Position numbers and translations under genes: made by a program
The notes under the pieces: model-generated
Told to the model about the DNA's origin: nothing
Seen by the model: the letters and a program-made list of their open reading frames with translations, nothing else
The model's database searches: none
NCBI RefSeq assembly: GCF_900101895.1
Contig: NZ_FMVF01000002.1
Coordinates: forward strand, 378,451 to 442,450
Direction of reading: 5' to 3'
DNA: 64,000 nt
From: Flavobacterium caeni
Lineage (GTDB): Bacteria > Bacteroidota > Bacteroidia > Flavobacteriales > Flavobacteriaceae
Shown: one piece after another, positions 11,170-20,428 of the stretch
Position numbering within the stretch: the stretch's first letter is position 1
How the letters are laid out: the number at the start of each line of letters is the position of its first letter

Positions 11170-12049
11170 AATCCTCAGTTTATTGACGCTCCTGGTTTTT
11201 GGTTTGGGCCAGGCGCAGGAATTGAATTGCACCGTTACCGTCAACGCCGAACAGGTGGGCGGCACCAACCAACAAGTATTCAAGACGTTGCAAAGGGCGC
11301 TCGGCGATTACATCAACAAAACCGATTGGACCGGGCAGGGCTACAAACCCAACGAACGCATCAATTGTTCGATGTTCATCAACGTGTCGGGGCAGGCGGG
11401 CAATGCGTTTACGGCGACCATCCAGGTGGGCGCGTCGCGTCCGTCGCACAATTCGACCTATTCGTCGGCCATCCTCAACGCCAACGACAAGGATTTCAAT
11501 TTCGAATACAACGAATTCCAGAACTTGATTTTTAACCCGACGGTGTTCGATTCGAACCTGATTTCGGTGGTATCCTATTATTGTTTTCTGATCATTGGGA
11601 TGGATGCCGATACGTTTGCGCCCGAAGGCGGGACGTCGTACCTCGAGACCGCGCGCGAAATTGTCAGCGTCGCCCAAACCGGCGGCTACAAGGGATGGAG
11701 CGGCAGCGAAACCAACGCCAACCGTTTTTTTCTGATCAACGACATGCTCGCCGAAACCTACAAGCCGTACCGCGAGGCCATGTACATGTACCATTTTGAA
11801 GGATTGGACGTGATGAACCGCGACCAAAAGCTCGGCAAGGAAAACATCAAGAAAGCGATCCTCAAGCTGGCCGAGATCCATTCGGTAAGGCCCAACTCAC
11901 TCATGGCGCGTACCTTTTTCGATGCCAAGGCCGACGAGATCGTGTCGATTTTTTCGGGCGGACCCAAAATCAACATCACCGACCTGGTCGATGCGCTCAA
12001 CCGCGTGTCGCCGCTCAATTCGGCCAAGTGGGCCACCATTAAATTCTAA
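11162..12049 (+). CDS. porD: DUF4835/PorD-like secreted protein
   Basis: A 295-residue exported protein (signal peptide ending GLGQAQE). It starts ELNCTVTVNAEQVGGTNQQV and contains TDWTGQGYKPNERINCSMFI and GMDADTFAPEGG, matching the DUF4835 family annotated as PorD in flavobacteria. Such proteins are linked to type IX secretion, consistent with the type IX substrates in this window, but no mechanism can be read from sequence. It overlaps coaBC by 8 bp and precedes recN by 9 bp, so it is expressed within the housekeeping operon. Confidence 0.82.
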   Translation: MPKILSLLTLLVFGLGQAQELNCTVTVNAEQVGGTNQQVFKTLQRALGDYINKTDWTGQGYKPNERINCSMFINVSGQAGNAFTATIQVGASRPSHNSTYSSAILNANDKDFNFEYNEFQNLIFNPTVFDSNLISVVSYYCFLIIGMDADTFAPEGGTSYLETAREIVSVAQTGGYKGWSGSETNANRFFLINDMLAETYKPYREAMYMYHFEGLDVMNRDQKLGKENIKKAILKLAEIHSVRPNSLMARTFFDAKADEIVSIFSGGPKINITDLVDALNRVSPLNSAKWATIKF

Positions 12050-12058
12050 CGCAAGCTC

Positions 12059-13711
12059 ATGATCACGGCGCTGTCCATCCACAACTTTGCGCTGATCGAA
12101 AAGCTGGCGATCGATTTTTCGGGCGGATTCTCGATCATCACAGGCGAAACCGGCGCGGGCAAATCGATTTTGCTCGGTGCCCTCGGGTTGGTCTTGGGCA
12201 AACGTGCCGATTTGGGCTCGCTCAAGAACAAAGACGAGAAATGTGTGATCGAGGCGCAATTCAGCATCGCCAACTACCAGTTGCAGACTTTTTTCGAGGT
12301 TAACGACCTGGACTACGAAGACCAGACGATCATCAGGCGCGAGATACTGCCGTCGGGCAAGTCGCGCGCGTTTGTCAACGATACGCCGGTCAATTTGCAG
12401 GAGTTGCAGCAGTTGGGCGATTTGCTCATCGACATCCATTCGCAGCACCAAACACAAGAGTTGTCCGAAGACGATTTTCAGTTCCGCATCATCGATGCGA
12501 TGGCCCAGAACAAAGATTTGATTGCCAAATACACTACGCTGCTCAAATCGTACAAAAAAGACCAGTCAAGCCTGAGCGAGCTGCAATCGACGTTGCAAAA
12601 CAGCATCAAGGAGCAGGATTACCATAGTTTTTTGCTCGAGGAGTTGCTGGCGGCCAACCTTAAGCCCGACGAGCAACAAACGCTCGAAAGCACTTACGAA
12701 CAGTTGAGCAACGTCGAATCCATCCGCGAACAACTCGAAAAGTCTTTGGCCGCGGCCAATGAAGAACAGTTTGGGGTTTCGGCGAATTTGCGCGAAATCA
12801 AGAATGCGTTGCAAAAGATCGCTGGATTTTCGTCGGACTATCAGTCACTGTCCGAACGTTTGAACAGCGTGGCCATCGAATTCGACGACATCGCTTCGGA
12901 GTTGCACCGCATGGGCGAACGCTTGGTGCAGGATCCGCAGGAGCTCGATCGGGTGAACCAAAAGCTGCAGGCGATCTACCATCTGCAAAAAAAACACAAT
13001 GTGGCCACTGTAGCCGAGTTGCTTGCCATTCAAAACGACCTCGACCAAAAGGCGGTTTCGCTCACCACGCTCGAGAACGACATCGCCGGTTTGCAACAGC
13101 GCATGGGCGAATCGGAGCAAAAACTCGATGCGTTTGCAAATCAAATCCACAACAACCGGATCGCTGCGATTCCCGATTTGACAGGGCAATGGGGTGAAAT
13201 CCTTGCCCACCTCGGCATGCCCAATGTGCGTTTCCAGATCGACATCAAACCCGTTTCGAACTATTTGGCCCACGGCAAAGACGAATTGCAGTTTTTGTTT
13301 TCGGCCAACAAGGGCTCCGATTTTGGGTTGCTCAAAAAAGTAGCGTCGGGCGGCGAATTGTCACGCATCATGCTGGCCACCAAATCGATACTTGCACAAT
13401 ATGCCAAATTGCCGACCATCATTTTCGACGAAATCGATACGGGTGTTTCGGGCGAAATAGCCGACAAAATGGGCGAGATCATGCGCGGGATGAGCAAGCA
13501 AATGCAAGTGTTCGCCATCACGCACCTGCCGCAAATCGCAGCCAAGGGCGACGACCATTTCAAGGTGTTCAAGACTTCGGACGACGCGCAAACGCAAACC
13601 CGCCTCAAACGACTCGACCGCGAGCAACGGGTGATGGAAATTGCGCAAATGTTGTCGGGATCGGCGCTTTCCGATTCTGCGATAAATCACGCAAAAGCCT
13701 TGTTGGACTAA
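12059..13711 (+). CDS. recN: DNA repair protein RecN
   Basis: A 550-residue SMC-like ATPase for double-strand break repair. Walker A is GETGAGKS at residues 29-36. A long central coiled coil (QLEKSLAAANEEQ through QKKHNVATVAELL) separates it from the C-terminal ABC signature LKKVASGGELSRIMLA and Walker B PTIIFDEIDTGVSG. Length is usual. Last gene of the block before the fabV promoter. Confidence 0.96.
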   Translation: MITALSIHNFALIEKLAIDFSGGFSIITGETGAGKSILLGALGLVLGKRADLGSLKNKDEKCVIEAQFSIANYQLQTFFEVNDLDYEDQTIIRREILPSGKSRAFVNDTPVNLQELQQLGDLLIDIHSQHQTQELSEDDFQFRIIDAMAQNKDLIAKYTTLLKSYKKDQSSLSELQSTLQNSIKEQDYHSFLLEELLAANLKPDEQQTLESTYEQLSNVESIREQLEKSLAAANEEQFGVSANLREIKNALQKIAGFSSDYQSLSERLNSVAIEFDDIASELHRMGERLVQDPQELDRVNQKLQAIYHLQKKHNVATVAELLAIQNDLDQKAVSLTTLENDIAGLQQRMGESEQKLDAFANQIHNNRIAAIPDLTGQWGEILAHLGMPNVRFQIDIKPVSNYLAHGKDELQFLFSANKGSDFGLLKKVASGGELSRIMLATKSILAQYAKLPTIIFDEIDTGVSGEIADKMGEIMRGMSKQMQVFAITHLPQIAAKGDDHFKVFKTSDDAQTQTRLKRLDREQRVMEIAQMLSGSALSDSAINHAKALLD

Positions 13712-13730
13712 AAAAATAGACCTATTTTTG
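13703..13730 (+). promoter_or_regulatory. Promoter of fabV
   Basis: TTG (13703-13705) and TATTTTTG (13723-13730) are 17 bp apart, straddling the recN stop codon; the fabV ATG lies 47 bp downstream. Confidence 0.55.
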
Positions 13731-13777
13731 GGTGTAATTTGTGAATCGAAAGATTTACGCTACCTAAACCAATTTTT

Positions 13778-14974
13778 ATGATCATCGAACCAAGAATGAG
13801 GGGATTCATTTGCCTGACCGCGCATCCGGGCGGCGCAGCGCAAAGCGTCAAGAATCAAATCGACTATGTCAAATCGAAAGGGGCTATCGCCGGCGCCAAG
13901 AAAGTGCTCGTTATCGGGGCATCGACCGGTTTTGGTCTGGCTTCGCGCATTACAAGCGCCTTTGGCTCAGACGCCGCGACGATCGGGGTGTTTTTTGAAA
14001 AGCCGCCGATGGAAGGCAAGACCGCCTCGCCGGGCTGGTACAATTCGGCTGCCTTCGAGCAATTCGCAAGCGAGGCCGGATTGTATGCCAAGAGCATCAA
14101 CGGCGATGCATTTTCGGACGAAGTCAAGCAGCAAGCCATCGATTTGATCAAAAAAGATTTGGGCAAGGTTGATTTGGTGATTTACAGTTTGGCGTCGCCC
14201 GTCAGGACGCATCCCAAGACAGGAGAAACTTACCGTTCGGCGCTCAAGCCTATTGGCGGAGTGTATTCGAACAAGACGGTCGATTTCCATACGGGCAAGG
14301 TTTCGGAGGTTTCGATCCAGCCCGCCAGCCAGGAAGACATCGACAATACCGTCGTTGTGATGGGAGGCGAAGATTGGGCCATGTGGATCGATGCACTCAA
14401 AGCCGCAGACGTCCTTGAACAAGGTGCTTTGACCGTGGCCTATTCCTATATCGGCCCCGCCGTGACCGAGCCGGTATACCGCAAAGGTACCATCGGACGC
14501 GCCAAGGACGACCTCGAAGCGACGGCGTTCAAGATTTCGGATACGCTCAAGGATTTGGGTGGCAACGCTTATGTTTCGGTCAACAAGGCGCTCGTGACGC
14601 AGGCCAGTTCGGCCATCCCGGTGATTCCGTTGTACATTTCGCTGTTGTACAAGATCATGAAGCAAGAAGGGGTGCATGAAGGTACGATTGAGCAGATCCA
14701 ACGTCTGTACGCCGAAAGATTGTATACCGGAGGATCGGTTCCTGTGGACGACAAAGGCCGTATCCGTATCGACGATCTCGAAATGCGCGACGACATTCAA
14801 GAAAAAGTAGCCGATTTGTGGGCCAAGGCTACCACCGAAAACCTTGCCGAAATAGGCGATCTCGAAGGCTACCGTACCGATTTTTACCATTTGTTCGGTT
14901 TTGACGTACCGTCGGTCGATTACAAAGCCGATGCCAACGAAATGGTGCAGGTGCCAAGCATCCCGCAACAATAA
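13778..14974 (+). CDS. fabV: FabV-type enoyl-ACP/trans-2-enoyl-CoA reductase
   Basis: A 398-residue NADH-dependent reductase of the FabV family, which reduces the enoyl double bond in fatty acid elongation or butyryl-CoA formation. The cofactor motif KKVLVIGASTGFGLASRI is at 41-58. The FabV catalytic pattern Tyr-x8-Lys is present as VYRKGTIGRAK (Tyr234, Lys243). Length is typical and differs from the shorter FabI. It lies between recN and fabI, where flavobacteria often have recN followed directly by fabI, so it may be an insertion. Separated from fabI by a hairpin. Confidence 0.93.
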   Translation: MIIEPRMRGFICLTAHPGGAAQSVKNQIDYVKSKGAIAGAKKVLVIGASTGFGLASRITSAFGSDAATIGVFFEKPPMEGKTASPGWYNSAAFEQFASEAGLYAKSINGDAFSDEVKQQAIDLIKKDLGKVDLVIYSLASPVRTHPKTGETYRSALKPIGGVYSNKTVDFHTGKVSEVSIQPASQEDIDNTVVVMGGEDWAMWIDALKAADVLEQGALTVAYSYIGPAVTEPVYRKGTIGRAKDDLEATAFKISDTLKDLGGNAYVSVNKALVTQASSAIPVIPLYISLLYKIMKQEGVHEGTIEQIQRLYAERLYTGGSVPVDDKGRIRIDDLEMRDDIQEKVADLWAKATTENLAEIGDLEGYRTDFYHLFGFDVPSVDYKADANEMVQVPSIPQQ

Positions 14975-14989
14975 TATTTAACCTTACCT

Positions 14990-15045
14990 ACCGCGAATTG
15001 TACCGATCCAAATTGCTTTGGACGAGGCAATTCGCGGTTTTTATT
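14990..15045 (+). terminator. Nested hairpin with T-tract between fabV and fabI
   Basis: A perfect 11-bp stem pairs ACCGCGAATTG (14990-15000) with CAATTCGCGGT (15028-15038) and is followed by TTTTATTT. The loop holds a second perfect hairpin, TCCAAA/TTTGGA (15007-15022). It resembles a terminator for fabV, but the fabI start codon is only 15 bp after the stem, so it is also the fabI leader. Confidence 0.7.
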
Positions 15046-15053
15046 TCAACACC

Positions 15054-15866
15054 ATGTACAATTTGCTCAAAGGGAAAAAAGGGATCATTTTTGGCGCGCT
15101 CGATCCCAACTCGATCGCGTGGCAAACCGCCGAACGCGTCCATCAGGAGGGCGGTATTTTTGTGCTGACCAATGTGCCCGCGGCCATGCGGTTGGGGTCG
15201 ATAGACGTGCTGGCCAAAACGACAGGGGCCCAGGTGATTGCCGCCGATGCCACTTCGGTCGACGACCTCGAACACCTGGTCGATCAGGCGATGGAAGTCC
15301 TTGGCGGTAAAATTGATTTTGTACTGCATTCGATCGGGATGTCGGTCAATGTGCGCAAAGGCAGGCATTATACCGACCAGGACTACGACTTTACCCAAAA
15401 AGGGTGGGAGGTATCGGCGCTGTCGTTCCACAAGGTGTTGCAGGTATTGTACAAAAAGAAGGCGATGAATCCTTGGGGCAGTATCGTGGCGTTGAGCTAT
15501 ATGGCCGCGCAGCGCGTGTTTCCCGATTACAACGACATGGCCGACAACAAGGCTTATCTTGAATCGGTCGCGCGCAGCTTTGGGTATTTTTTTGGGAAAG
15601 AGCAACAGGTGCGCGTCAACACCATTTCACAATCGCCCACACCCACCAGGGCAGGCAGCGGCGTAAAAGGGTTCGACGAATTCATCGCGTTTGCCGAGAA
15701 AATGGCGCCGCTAGGGAATGCCTCGGCACTGGATTGCGCCAATTATATCGTGGTGATGTTTTCTGATTTGACACGTAAAATTACGTTGCAGAACCTTTAC
15801 AGCGACGGTGGTTTTTCTAATATCGGTGTAAGTCAGGAGGTTATGAAAATGTTCGAAAAACAGTAG
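15054..15866 (+). CDS. fabI: Enoyl-ACP reductase FabI
   Basis: A 270-residue NADH-dependent SDR-type reductase completing each fatty acid elongation cycle. GKKGIIFGALDPNSIAW is the FabI cofactor region. The catalytic set is LSYMAAQ (Tyr149) and FPDYNDMADNK (Tyr159, Lys166), with Y-x6-K spacing as in FabI. RVNTISQSPTPT and LYSDGGFSN are also family blocks. The ATG at 15054 gives the normal MYNLLKGK start; an upstream in-frame ATG at 15018 falls inside the hairpin loop. Confidence 0.96.
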   Translation: MYNLLKGKKGIIFGALDPNSIAWQTAERVHQEGGIFVLTNVPAAMRLGSIDVLAKTTGAQVIAADATSVDDLEHLVDQAMEVLGGKIDFVLHSIGMSVNVRKGRHYTDQDYDFTQKGWEVSALSFHKVLQVLYKKKAMNPWGSIVALSYMAAQRVFPDYNDMADNKAYLESVARSFGYFFGKEQQVRVNTISQSPTPTRAGSGVKGFDEFIAFAEKMAPLGNASALDCANYIVVMFSDLTRKITLQNLYSDGGFSNIGVSQEVMKMFEKQ

Positions 15867-15918
15867 GTTGCCGTTCGTCGATTATTGTATTCTTAACATT
15901 TTTTTGGCAGTTAAAAAA

Positions 15919-15949
15919 TTGTTATAGGGTTGTTGAATCGCTAACTTAG
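15919..15949 (+). promoter_or_regulatory. Promoter of the first type IX-secreted protein gene
   Basis: TTG (15919-15921) and TAACTTAG (15942-15949) are 20 bp apart; the ATG is at 15982. Confidence 0.45.
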
Positions 15950-15981
15950 CGAGCATTATAAACCTAACAACCTTTAATCGC

Positions 15982-18309
15982 ATGAAAAAACTTTACATGG
16001 CGGCATTTTTCCTGGCCCTTTGGGGACAGAGTGATGCCCAAACCTTGAATCAATCTGCCGGATGGCCCAACCCGGCATGGACAATTACAGGGGAGTACAA
16101 CGCCGATCCAGTGGCTTTTGAAGCCGACCCACGTGTCACCGCCAATTTCGCTTACGACGACGACGACGCAGGAAACACGGCACACGAAGACAACATCGCG
16201 GCCGAGTCTCCGGTTGTCGATTTGACGGCTGCGTTCAACGCCAACGAAATGAGCATCAGCATCACGGTAAACTATGGCTATTACTATCTGTCTGACGACG
16301 TTTTGCAATTCCAGTATTGGGATGCCGACGGTTCGGCATGGGTGGCATGGCCAGGGGCAAACATACCAGGAAACAACACCTTGGTTACCAATTTCTTTTG
16401 CACCATTCCAAAAACATTGCTTACCAGCAGCGCGTTGAACATTTCGAACTTTACGCCTACGCAGTTGGCGGGTTTCAAATACCGTATCTCTTATGACGAC
16501 AATCCTGTAGGTACCGATTGGAACTATGGTTTCTGCTTTGATTCACCTACGATTACGTCTTCTTCTTGTCCGTTGCCGACTGGCTTGGTGGCCGATAACG
16601 AGATGCCGAACAGTGCCGACATTTCTTGGGATGCCGTTTCAGGTATCGCTGGTTTCGAGTATGTCTTGAACGAAGAAGCGGCAGATCCGGCCGGTGCTGG
16701 AACGCCTTTGAACGAAAGCGAATTGACGTATCCTGCTTCGGGTCTTACCGAAGGAACCACTTATTATTTCCACTTGAGAAGCAACTGCGGGTCTAGTTTC
16801 AGCGACTGGGTAACCGTGTCTTTCACGACGCTTCCTCCGGCTCCTGCCAACGACAACTGTGGTACGGCGATCGCCATTGCGAGCCTTCCGCATACCGTGA
16901 CACAAGACGCTACATCGGCTACTCCCGATGGTGTAGTCGATATTTGTTCAGGCATGAACGACGGTGTTTGGTATACTTTTGTGGGCGATGGTGCTCAGGT
17001 AGAAGTCAACCTCGAGAACGTAGTGGGTTGGGATCCTGAATTGGGTGTTTACACCGGCGCTTGTGGTGCTTTTGCTTGTGTAGATCAAGTTGACGATGGT
17101 GGTACAGGCGGTGGCGAGAGCTTGACTTTCGTGACCACGCAGGGAACTACTTACTACATCAACATCGGTCATTACGGTGGTTTCGCAGGTGGAACCGAGG
17201 CCGAAGGTCCTTTCACGTTGAATTTGATTCCATCGACGCCACCGACACCGCTTGAAAACGAAACTTGCGCAACGGCTACAGCAATCCCTTCATTGCCATA
17301 CACGACTACTTTAGATGCTACCCCGGCGCTTGCCGATGGCGTGATCGACATTTGCTCAGGTATGAACGACGGTGTTTGGTATACCTTCGTAGGTACTGGA
17401 GCAGACGTATTGGTTGAATTGGTAGACGTACAGGGCTGGGATCCGGAATTGGGTGTCTACACCGGTTCTTGTGGCGCTTTTGCCTGTGTGGAACAAGTAG
17501 ACAACGGCGGAACCAGTGGCGGTGAGTCGCTTGTGGTTTTGGCTACTGTTGTGGGTACTACTTACTACATCAACGTAGGTCATTATGGTGGATTTGACGG
17601 CGGAAACGAATCAGAAGGTCCTTTCACATTGAACGTCGAGGAAGCTGTTCCACCTACTCCAATCGACAACGATTCTTGTGCAACGGCTACGGCTATTGCT
17701 TCTTTCCCTTACGTCAACCAACTCGACGCAACGGGAGCCACCAACAACGACGGATCGATCGACGTAGGTTGTGACGCCGGTGCAATGAACGACGGTGCAT
17801 GGTATACTTTTGCCGGTACTGGTAATGAAATCACGGTTATCGTGGGCGCACCGAACGGCTGGGATCCAGAGGTAGCGGTTTATTCAGGTCAATGTGGAAC
17901 CTTTACTTGTGTGGCCAGTGCCGATAACGGCGGAACCAACGGCGACGAAATGGTGACGTTTACTTCTGAAACCAATGTTACTTATTTCATCAACGTAGGG
18001 CATTATTCAGATGTCGACAATCCAGAAGGTTCGTTCGTACTCGACGTTTCTGAGACTTTGGCTACACAATCATTCAGCGGTGCTAATTTTGTAGCGTTCC
18101 CTAACCCAGTGAAGGATTTGTTGAACGTTTCTTACGACAACACCATTGACAACGTGGCAGTATACAACTTGTTGGGACAAAATGTCTTGAACCAAACCAT
18201 CGGCGCCAAGTCTGCCCAGGTTGATTTGTCTGCGTTGACTGCCGGAAGCTACATCGTTAAATTCACTTCTAACGACGAAGTACAATCGGTTAAAATCCTT
18301 AAGCAGTAA
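15982..18309 (+). CDS. Large secreted protein with FN3 domain, three repeats and type IX tail
   Basis: A 775-residue extracellular protein. Signal peptide MKKLYMAAFFLALWGQSDAQ; unknown N-terminal domain (about 25-190); fibronectin type III domain (about 196-283). Three repeats of about 130 residues start near 289, 425 and 562. Each begins (N/D)xxCxTAxAI, followed by CSGMNDGVWYTF or a variant, GWDPELGVYTG and YYINVGHYGG. The C-terminal Por secretion tail from about 705 has FPNPVKDLLNVSYD and AGSYIVKF. The repeats resemble pre-peptidase-C-like beta-sandwiches, so adhesion or carbohydrate binding is possible, but no catalytic motif is seen. Codons favour TCT and GGT more than the TCG-rich neighbours, suggesting high expression. 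Confidence 0.88.
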   Translation: MKKLYMAAFFLALWGQSDAQTLNQSAGWPNPAWTITGEYNADPVAFEADPRVTANFAYDDDDAGNTAHEDNIAAESPVVDLTAAFNANEMSISITVNYGYYYLSDDVLQFQYWDADGSAWVAWPGANIPGNNTLVTNFFCTIPKTLLTSSALNISNFTPTQLAGFKYRISYDDNPVGTDWNYGFCFDSPTITSSSCPLPTGLVADNEMPNSADISWDAVSGIAGFEYVLNEEAADPAGAGTPLNESELTYPASGLTEGTTYYFHLRSNCGSSFSDWVTVSFTTLPPAPANDNCGTAIAIASLPHTVTQDATSATPDGVVDICSGMNDGVWYTFVGDGAQVEVNLENVVGWDPELGVYTGACGAFACVDQVDDGGTGGGESLTFVTTQGTTYYINIGHYGGFAGGTEAEGPFTLNLIPSTPPTPLENETCATATAIPSLPYTTTLDATPALADGVIDICSGMNDGVWYTFVGTGADVLVELVDVQGWDPELGVYTGSCGAFACVEQVDNGGTSGGESLVVLATVVGTTYYINVGHYGGFDGGNESEGPFTLNVEEAVPPTPIDNDSCATATAIASFPYVNQLDATGATNNDGSIDVGCDAGAMNDGAWYTFAGTGNEITVIVGAPNGWDPEVAVYSGQCGTFTCVASADNGGTNGDEMVTFTSETNVTYFINVGHYSDVDNPEGSFVLDVSETLATQSFSGANFVAFPNPVKDLLNVSYDNTIDNVAVYNLLGQNVLNQTIGAKSAQVDLSALTAGSYIVKFTSNDEVQSVKILKQ

Positions 18310-18332
18310 GGGATTTAGTCCATAGCATATTG

Positions 18333-18362
18333 AAAGCCATCCATTTGGGTGGCTTTTTTTTT
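18333..18362 (+). terminator. Rho-independent terminator after the first type IX-secreted gene
   Basis: AAGCCATCC pairs with GGGTGGCTT around a short loop, followed by a T run. It lies about 24 bp after the stop. Confidence 0.9.
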
Positions 18363-18374
18363 GCTGCATGCGTA

Positions 18375-18402
18375 TTGTTTTAACTTTTTTTTAATAACTT
18401 TA
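18375..18402 (+). promoter_or_regulatory. Promoter of the second type IX-secreted protein gene
   Basis: TTG (18375-18377) and TAACTTTA (18395-18402), 17 bp apart, 30 bp before the ATG at 18432. Confidence 0.5.
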
Positions 18403-18431
18403 GGACTAATAACCTAAATGTACTAACAGAT

Positions 18432-20315
18432 ATGAAAAAAACTACCTTTGACTGGAAGGCGCTGTTGCTCGTGGCAATGACCGCTTTTCCTGCGCTGCAA
18501 AATCAGGCGCAATGTTTAACCGCCACGCAAGGGCTTTATCCTGGCGCAACCTATACGCCCGAGACCTGCGATGGCGTGACGGTCAATACCATTACCACGT
18601 TGGGCTATGCCAGCGAATATTCGAACGTCAACGTGACGCTGGGCCAAACGTATGTGTTTTCGAGCTCGATTGCATCCGATTATGTGACCATCAGTGCCGA
18701 CGACGGCGTGACGGCTGCCGCATTTGGCGCGGGGCCATTGACTTGGGTTTCGACGATCGATGGTGTTGTGCGCTTTTACATCCACACCGATGATCAGTGC
18801 GGCGAAAGCACGGCGTTTCGTTTGCGCAATGTGGTTTGCGGAACGGTTTCGGCCGATGCGCCAGATTACGCAAATCTTCAATGGCCGGCAACACTCACGG
18901 TCGATGCTTTGACCGCAGGGACAGTGTATGGTCAAGTTTACGAGGGCGGCCTCACCGACGTTGAACCGGGCTTGAGCGGTCAGGCAGCGGGCATCCAGGC
19001 ATGGGTTGGCATCAACAACGAAAACACCGATCCGTCGACATGGACGTTTTGGGAAGAGGCGGTACACAATGCCGCGCATGTGAGCAACAACGATGAATAC
19101 ATGGCCGAAATTGGCGACGATTTGATTCCGGGAACCTACTACTATGTGTACCGCTATAGACTCAACGACGGCGGCTACGTATACGGCGGAATCGAACCAG
19201 GCGGTACCTTTGGCGGTATTTGGGATGGCACCAACTTTATCAGCGGTATTTTGACGGTGAATGGGCCTGCAAATGACGATTTGGCCGGAGCCGAAGCTGT
19301 TTCTTGCGACGGATTTTATTCGGGCAACACCCAAGTGGCCAGTATTGATGAAGACGACGCGCCCGACGGTGGCAGCGTCGACCTCGATGCGCCGAACGTA
19401 TGGTACAGTTTTACCGGGACGGGGACAGCGCAAACGGTAACTTTGAGTCTTTGCGATTCAACCTACGACACTTCTGTAATCGTTTATACGGGAACAAGCG
19501 GTGCCTTGACCTACGTCGCCGGGAATGATGATGGATGCGGTACCACCACACAGTCTTACCTGAATTTTACATCCGACGGAACGACTACTTACTACATCAC
19601 CGTAGAAGGTTACAATGCCGGCAGTACCGGCGAATTTACAATGGAGGTCACTTGTGCAGATGTTACGCCGCCAGCCGTAGAGAACCAAACTTGCGCCACA
19701 GCGCTTGAAGTGGCCGTTGACGGAAGCGACACGGCATCGGACAATTCATTCGGCGACGCAGCTGCAACGCAACCAACTTGCGATTTGTTCGGAACCATCC
19801 AGGATGTTTGGTTTTCGTTCGAAGCCACTTCGGCAACCGCCGACGTATTGGTGACGCCGGGCACGATGACATCTGTTAACTTTAACATTTATTCGGGTGC
19901 TTGCGGTTCGCTTACCGCCGTTGCGGGAACTTGTAATGTGAACCTTACAACCGCCTTTACCGAGTCGTTGACAGGACTTACCGCACAAGAAACTTACTAT
20001 GTGCAAGTATGGAGCAACGCGGCAGAGCAGGGAACTTTCACGCTGCGCGTAACCGATCCGAACCTTGCGGTCGATCAGTTCGACGCTTCGCAATTCAACT
20101 ACCAACCAAACCCGGTACGCGATGTACTGAATCTGTCTTACAAGTCGGCCATCTCGACCGTATCGGTGTTCAATTTGTTGGGTCAGCAAGTGCTGGAAAA
20201 ACAAGTGAATGCTACCGAATCGCAAATCGATATGGCGCAACTCCCAGGAGGAACCTATCTGGTCAAGGTCAATGCCGACAACGGTACCAAGACCATCAAG
20301 GTGATCAAACAATAA
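18432..20315 (+). CDS. Secreted protein with two pre-peptidase-C-like repeats and type IX tail
   Basis: A 627-residue exported protein. The signal peptide ends at ALQNQAQC. After an N-terminal beta domain it has two repeats, starting near residue 281 (NDDLAGAEAVSCDGFYSG) and 418 (NQTCATALEVAVDGSD), both related to the repeats of the preceding gene by the VWYSFTGTG/VWFSFEATS and VYTGTSG/IYSGACG blocks. The Por tail from about 555 reads YQPNPVRDVLNLSY and PGGTYLVKVNADNG. It likely reaches the cell surface or medium through type IX secretion. No enzyme motif seen; function unknown. Confidence 0.87.
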   Translation: MKKTTFDWKALLLVAMTAFPALQNQAQCLTATQGLYPGATYTPETCDGVTVNTITTLGYASEYSNVNVTLGQTYVFSSSIASDYVTISADDGVTAAAFGAGPLTWVSTIDGVVRFYIHTDDQCGESTAFRLRNVVCGTVSADAPDYANLQWPATLTVDALTAGTVYGQVYEGGLTDVEPGLSGQAAGIQAWVGINNENTDPSTWTFWEEAVHNAAHVSNNDEYMAEIGDDLIPGTYYYVYRYRLNDGGYVYGGIEPGGTFGGIWDGTNFISGILTVNGPANDDLAGAEAVSCDGFYSGNTQVASIDEDDAPDGGSVDLDAPNVWYSFTGTGTAQTVTLSLCDSTYDTSVIVYTGTSGALTYVAGNDDGCGTTTQSYLNFTSDGTTTYYITVEGYNAGSTGEFTMEVTCADVTPPAVENQTCATALEVAVDGSDTASDNSFGDAAATQPTCDLFGTIQDVWFSFEATSATADVLVTPGTMTSVNFNIYSGACGSLTAVAGTCNVNLTTAFTESLTGLTAQETYYVQVWSNAAEQGTFTLRVTDPNLAVDQFDASQFNYQPNPVRDVLNLSYKSAISTVSVFNLLGQQVLEKQVNATESQIDMAQLPGGTYLVKVNADNGTKTIKVIKQ

Positions 20316-20336
20316 TTAACCCTTTCAAATAGTAAG

Positions 20337-20362
20337 AAGCCATCTGAAAAGATGGCTTTTTT
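20337..20362 (+). terminator. Rho-independent terminator after the second type IX-secreted gene
   Basis: AAGCCATC pairs with GATGGCTT around TGAAAA, followed by T6. Confidence 0.9.
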
Positions 20363-20373
20363 GGTTAGGGTTT

Positions 20374-20402
20374 TTTGGGCTTCGCTTTTTTTAGTATTTT
20401 AG
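20374..20402 (+). promoter_or_regulatory. Promoter of the third type IX-secreted protein gene
   Basis: TTTG (20374-20377) and TATTTTAG (20395-20402), 17 bp apart, 26 bp before the ATG at 20429. Confidence 0.45.
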
Positions 20403-20428
20403 AGAGCATTTTAACCAACCAAATTGTT

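Noticed and set aside
9973..11283. A 436-codon minus-strand frame opposite coaBC
   Set aside because: Antisense shadow of a well-supported gene; peptide rich in R, H, F and G without any motif.
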